A DNA stretch of 64,000 bases from assembly GCF_047495875.1 (NCBI RefSeq), contig NC_092497.1:59495477-59559476 (forward strand), written 5' to 3'. The notes below the pieces were generated by a model that made no database searches, was not told where the DNA came from, and saw only the letters and a program-made list of their open reading frames with translations. Position 1 is the first letter of the stretch. Each line of letters begins with the position of its first letter. The translations under genes were made by a program, and so were the position numbers. Source of the DNA: Pithys albifrons albifrons. Its lineage: Eukaryota; Chordata; Aves; Passeriformes; Thamnophilidae. Below, piece by piece: positions 60,023-64,000 of this stretch.

Positions 60023-63000
60023 CCATCCTGAATATGGATACTTATGTATAGCAAGCAATTAGTTATTGAGAGACACCAACTATTCGGCATAAGCAAATTC
60101 CAAGTAGAACAAGTTACACAGAGTTAGAATGCTGTGTGATTTAGGATGTTGCTTGCTTAGCATCAGTAGCTGGAATTGCTGAAGCCTTAGGCCAGCAGCT
60201 GCAAACTTAGACCTAGATATGCTTTCAGTTGGAATAATTATTTGCTTAGTCATCCTCCTAGCAACTGGTACAATGCTGTGTTTTATGAAGCTTTAGTATG
60301 AGAAGAATATTGATAACACACTGACGTTTTGGTTGTTGCCAGGCAAGCAATGCTTATTATCCTAAGTCTGGTGGGTTTCTGGCTTTCCATGCTCTGCAGT
60401 GAGCAGGTACACCAGAAAATCAGAAATAAGGAGGCTTCACCTGTCAGCAGAAGCAGCAAGTCAGCAAGACAAGAAATCATGCTGCTCTACCATTCCACTG
60501 AATTACTTGTTTTTATAAATCCAATATCTGAGACTTTGCTGCAGAAAACCTGGTCATGCCCAAAGAAGGAGGAAGTGCCTCTGTCTACAAGGAAAACCAG
60601 CAGCAGGGTCCTGCTGAACATGAGGTGTTTAATTATAAAAATTATAATTGAAGGGGGAAGTCTGGAACAACTACTTATCTTTCCAAAATCTCAAATAATG
60701 AAATAAACAGGCTACAAAGTATTTTGGGAATGCATGCACAAAGAAGCATGGGAAAACAATTCCCTTTCTGAAATTCCTCCAAGTAGAATAGTTTTAAGTA
60801 ACTGTATGTAAAAAGTGAAATAGCATATGGTGTATGTTTTGTGAAACGGAAGAAGAACAGGGAAATTACAATCTTTTGGAATATTTTTCAAAACAAATTC
60901 TTTCACTTGTTACCAGTGAAACAAAGTTATGTCTATACATTCTAAGCTTCTGATAATATGCAGTTTATATGCCTCATAATGTTGACTTTTGTCCTGAAAC
61001 AATTTGCCTGGACTGAACTCAAAGCCAAGTTTTCTCTCCTCTCCTCTCATGTCTGCCCTGTGTCATGCTCAAGGTACAGCACTGAAGTAACTGTTTTGTA
61101 GATGACATGTATGAAGCAGAAAGAGAAATGCTTCCCAAAGTGAAAAATAGGAGAGAAGGGAACCTCAGTATAACACAAATATAAATAAATCAGGCTACAC
61201 AATGCTGATTATTCAGAAAACATGAAAATTGAGTTTCTTTTTTCTATACATTTTACATTAGGTTTACTACAGTTAAAGCATAAGTTAAGTGTTTAATTAT
61301 GTGACAAAACTGAAATGTTTTCTTTAGTCTATCTTAATTCTTTTTTAATGAAACTAAAAAAGTGCATTATTCACATATCTCGACTTCTATCAGACGCAGC
61401 ATCACAGTTAATATGAATTTCGACTATTTCATCTACTGCAAATATGGGTAGAACACTCATCTTTTAAAAAAATCATTAAATTAACCATCTGTAAAATATT
61501 TACTAAAAAAGTGTTAGGACACATCAAACATTTTTACCAATTGGGCCAATATTTGACAATCTTGAAATGTTCTCCACTCACGGCAGGGCACTGTTTCGGA
61601 CAGAGTCAAAAGACTAACAAAGAACCAGAAACATGGTCAAGTTAGAACATAACTGCTTTAATGAAAGTATCTGGGAGTCATCAGACAAGCAATTTGTCTT
61701 TGGGGATGTATTTCACAAGATCACTTTATATGATAGGAAAAAATTCTGCCAGTGTTATACCTATAGTAGGTTAGTTGCAGCACCATTTCCCAGCCACCCT
61801 TGAAACAGCTTGAAAAAGAGGAAAGAGAGTAAGGGAGGTAAGTGTAGAGGTCATTCTCTTCCAGTAGCTATAACTCTACCTCCCTTTGTCTTTAGAAGCT
61901 CTTTCTCATCATTCACATCCAATTCACCATGAAAAAAACACAGACACTGGGTGGAAAAGGAACAAATTTGTGACTTCTACCTGTTAAGTTTCAGCAGCCA
62001 CTGTATTATAATTTTAGCCATTAAGTCACTCAATAAAGGAAAGATAATTAGTAAGAAAATAGTGTACAAAATCAAACTACTTAAGTGGAGAAGGTTTTCC
62101 TCCAGCTCTAAAATGAGCTCCAAAATCTAGATCAACTATATTAATAACAAGGAAATGAGAATTTACAGACAGCTTGTACAAAATTGCTTCTGGAAATAAT
62201 CCTTGCCTTTGGGTGCACCACAGTCACAAACTTGCTCTGCATCTCTCTATGATGAAATCACAAAACCTTTAAAACCTTTTACAAAATTCCACTTTTCCAA
62301 GAAAGGCTACACTGAGAAGTGTTGATTTTCCTTGACAAATCAGGTTAAGTACACCCCACTCGATGCCTCAGTGAGAGCACTACATGTTAGTGTGGAGCAG
62401 TTCTCTGATCTTGCAGCTCAAGGTATGTGCTCTCTCTCTGGGGTGGAGGGACAAAAAAACCCCAGCTGGTACAAAGGTAACAATGAAATTAACCCATTCA
62501 TCTTCCACCAGTTTCGTTCACATTAATCATTCACGTGATGAAAACACAGAAGTTACGGCATTCCATACCAGGCACAACCATAAAATAGAAGTCCAACTAA
62601 ACTCAACCATGATGCAAAGAGATTTTCTAGTTTTGTCTGTGCAAAGTTATAATCTGTTCTGCTGAATTTCTGTGGGATTATTTGATTGTATCAGAGTGCT
62701 CAGAGACAGATGAGGATAGACAACTCAAGACCACTGGCATAGATTAAGTTTCACAATACTTGAAAGTCCTGCAATGTGATAATTTTCTCACTAGGTTCCC
62801 AAATTGGCCACTATGCTTCAAGAAAAAGGCTCAGCATAGACTTATTCTTTAATTCAAAGCACAGAGGAAAAATAAACATATTTTCAAGAGATAAAAATCC
62901 TAAGCAGTTATGCAAACAACAACAACAACAACCTTTTGTTAAGTTAGCCTTGCTACATTAATAACTTTTTCCTCCCACATCCTTTGTGCCATTTATTATT

Positions 63001-63851
63001 TGCAGCTTTTACTTATTACCACGACATAATCAGCACTTCAAAGACAGGAAAGGGTCTATTTTTCTGTGAAATGCCTAGTATATTCAACAATCAGAACATA
63101 AATTCTGCTTTCTCTGTTTCTGCTCAGCAGTCTGATAATGGAGTTACTTAGCAACAGATGAAGCAACTGAACTGTGCTGCCTGATCCACACACATTTCCC
63201 TGCAAAGTAACACTCACAAAGGCATTATTTAGCTGCTGGTTGCCTCTGCGTAGATGTATTTTTGAAGTGTAAAATCCATTAGTGTGAGACGAGCCTACAT
63301 GAAAACTCAACCAGCGTGCACTGTCTGTAATGCACTACACATTGTGAAATTAACAGAAATTGCCTGTGAGAGTCACGTGGGTTTGAGCAGTTCTGAAAAG
63401 GGAATAAACAGGAAAATACAAAACACAGACTCTATTTACAGGATTTATATGGAAGCTACAGCAGTTCCTTAAAAGGGTGGGGAAAGAGGCTCCTTTCCGC
63501 AGCATCCTGACAATGCCTGAACTTCAAACACACAAAACAAGCCCTCGTATGTCAAGAACACTTTTCTTGCCACAGAATATTTTGATTTGAGAGAATGAAT
63601 ACTTACTTATTTTGAAAACACACAGGCATACACATATTTCCCATTCTTCACCAGAAGAGAGGGAATACTAACAGTAGGGTGTGTTCACAAGGCAGTCCTA
63701 AACACAAAAGTAACTCACAGGATTCAATAAACCATTTGCCAGCCATTACTCCTTTTTAAAGTAACTCCATGGCATTAAACAGTTACTAATACTCTTTATT
63801 TATTTTAGAATGTGAAAACTTTTACTTTGCAACTGCATGAGAACTTCTTAC
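60023..63851. other. Intron-like, unassigned
   Basis: AT-rich. A short (AAC)n run lies at 62915-62933. A 125-codon plus-strand ORF at 60329-60706 has no recognisable domain or homology clue. The missing exon or exons between 63852 and 58375 should lie here. Confidence 0.45.
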
Positions 63852-63983
63852 AAGTTCTTTTGGTTCATCATAGAAAATTACACTTTCAGCTAGACTTGAA
63901 AGTCTCTTGCCGCTGGCAAGGGGAAAGCACCGCAGTTTCTGCAGCTTTGTCATCCACTGGCATTGCTCAAGTGTTATTTTATT
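63852..63983 (-). CDS. Coding exon of the unidentified minus-strand gene (right edge)
   Basis: 132 nt, 44 codons, phase 0 at both ends, between an acceptor (GTTGAATCTTTAG) and a good donor (GAACTT|GTAAGAAG). The frame reads NKITLEQCQWMTKLQKLRCF, PLASGKRLSSLAESVIF, YDEPKEL. It stays open past the donor to a TAA, but the donor is strong. A second AG at CACTTGAG could shorten the exon by 18 nt (6 codons) in the same phase. GC content and codon usage contrast with the flanks. The upstream exons, including the start codon, lie outside the window. Confidence 0.83.
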
Positions 63984-64000
63984 CTAAAGATTCAACACCT

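Noticed and set aside
60329..60706. 125-codon plus-strand ORF
   Set aside because: No recognisable domain, AT-rich second half, and no supporting splice sites or regulatory signals. Length alone is not enough.
1..64000. Intact retroviral genes, CRISPR arrays or bacterial operons
   Set aside because: None seen. The LTRs are solo or fragmentary, and there are no regularly spaced repeats or gene-dense strands.

Overview
The window is vertebrate nuclear DNA from a bird. It is AT-rich and intron-like, has no bacterial gene organisation, and is studded with repeats of avian type: CR1 LINEs in both orientations, each ending with the CR1 octamer-like 3' terminus, and several TG...CA long terminal repeats (LTRs) of endogenous retroviruses, mostly solo. 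I cannot name the species.

Host gene. I see no long open reading frame of a host gene. Reading the minus strand for splice signals shows short open segments flanked by AG acceptors and GT donors, from 63983 at the right edge down to a stop codon at 5931. Several neighbouring pairs join in a consistent reading phase: 53328-53395 to 52473-52624 to 51459-51516 to 51336-51409; 49858-49919 to 49633-49692; 36086-36131 to 35357-35438; 14750-14899 to 14510-14622; 9873-9946 to 8736-8794. The simplest reading is one large minus-strand gene, or two in tandem, of which the window holds most of the 3' part and the last coding exon. That exon ends in a hydrophobic, probably membrane-spanning stretch and a short charged tail. 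I do not recognise the protein, and some connecting exons were not found.

Layout: 1-5.9 kb, 3' flank or 3' UTR with a solo LTR (minus) and a CR1; 5.9-15 kb, 3' coding exons interrupted by an inverted copy of the same LTR, another LTR and an ERV-like fragment; 15.4-25.2 kb, a dense repeat block with CR1, a solo ERVL-type LTR, the 3' end of an RTE-like non-LTR retrotransposon, two more LTRs and a CR1 nested in an older CR1; 25-49 kb, mostly intron with an LTR, CR1 remnants, a 328-bp pyrimidine tract and a few exon candidates; 49-64 kb, a cluster of well-supported exons with an LTR flanked by a perfect 5-bp duplication, a CR1, a tRNA-headed SINE-like element and more LTRs.

The most interesting features are the unidentified spliced gene, the RTE-like element, and a SINE-like element whose body matches sequence lying next to that RTE-like element. 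I see no intact retroviral gag, pol or env gene, CRISPR array or functional tRNA gene.
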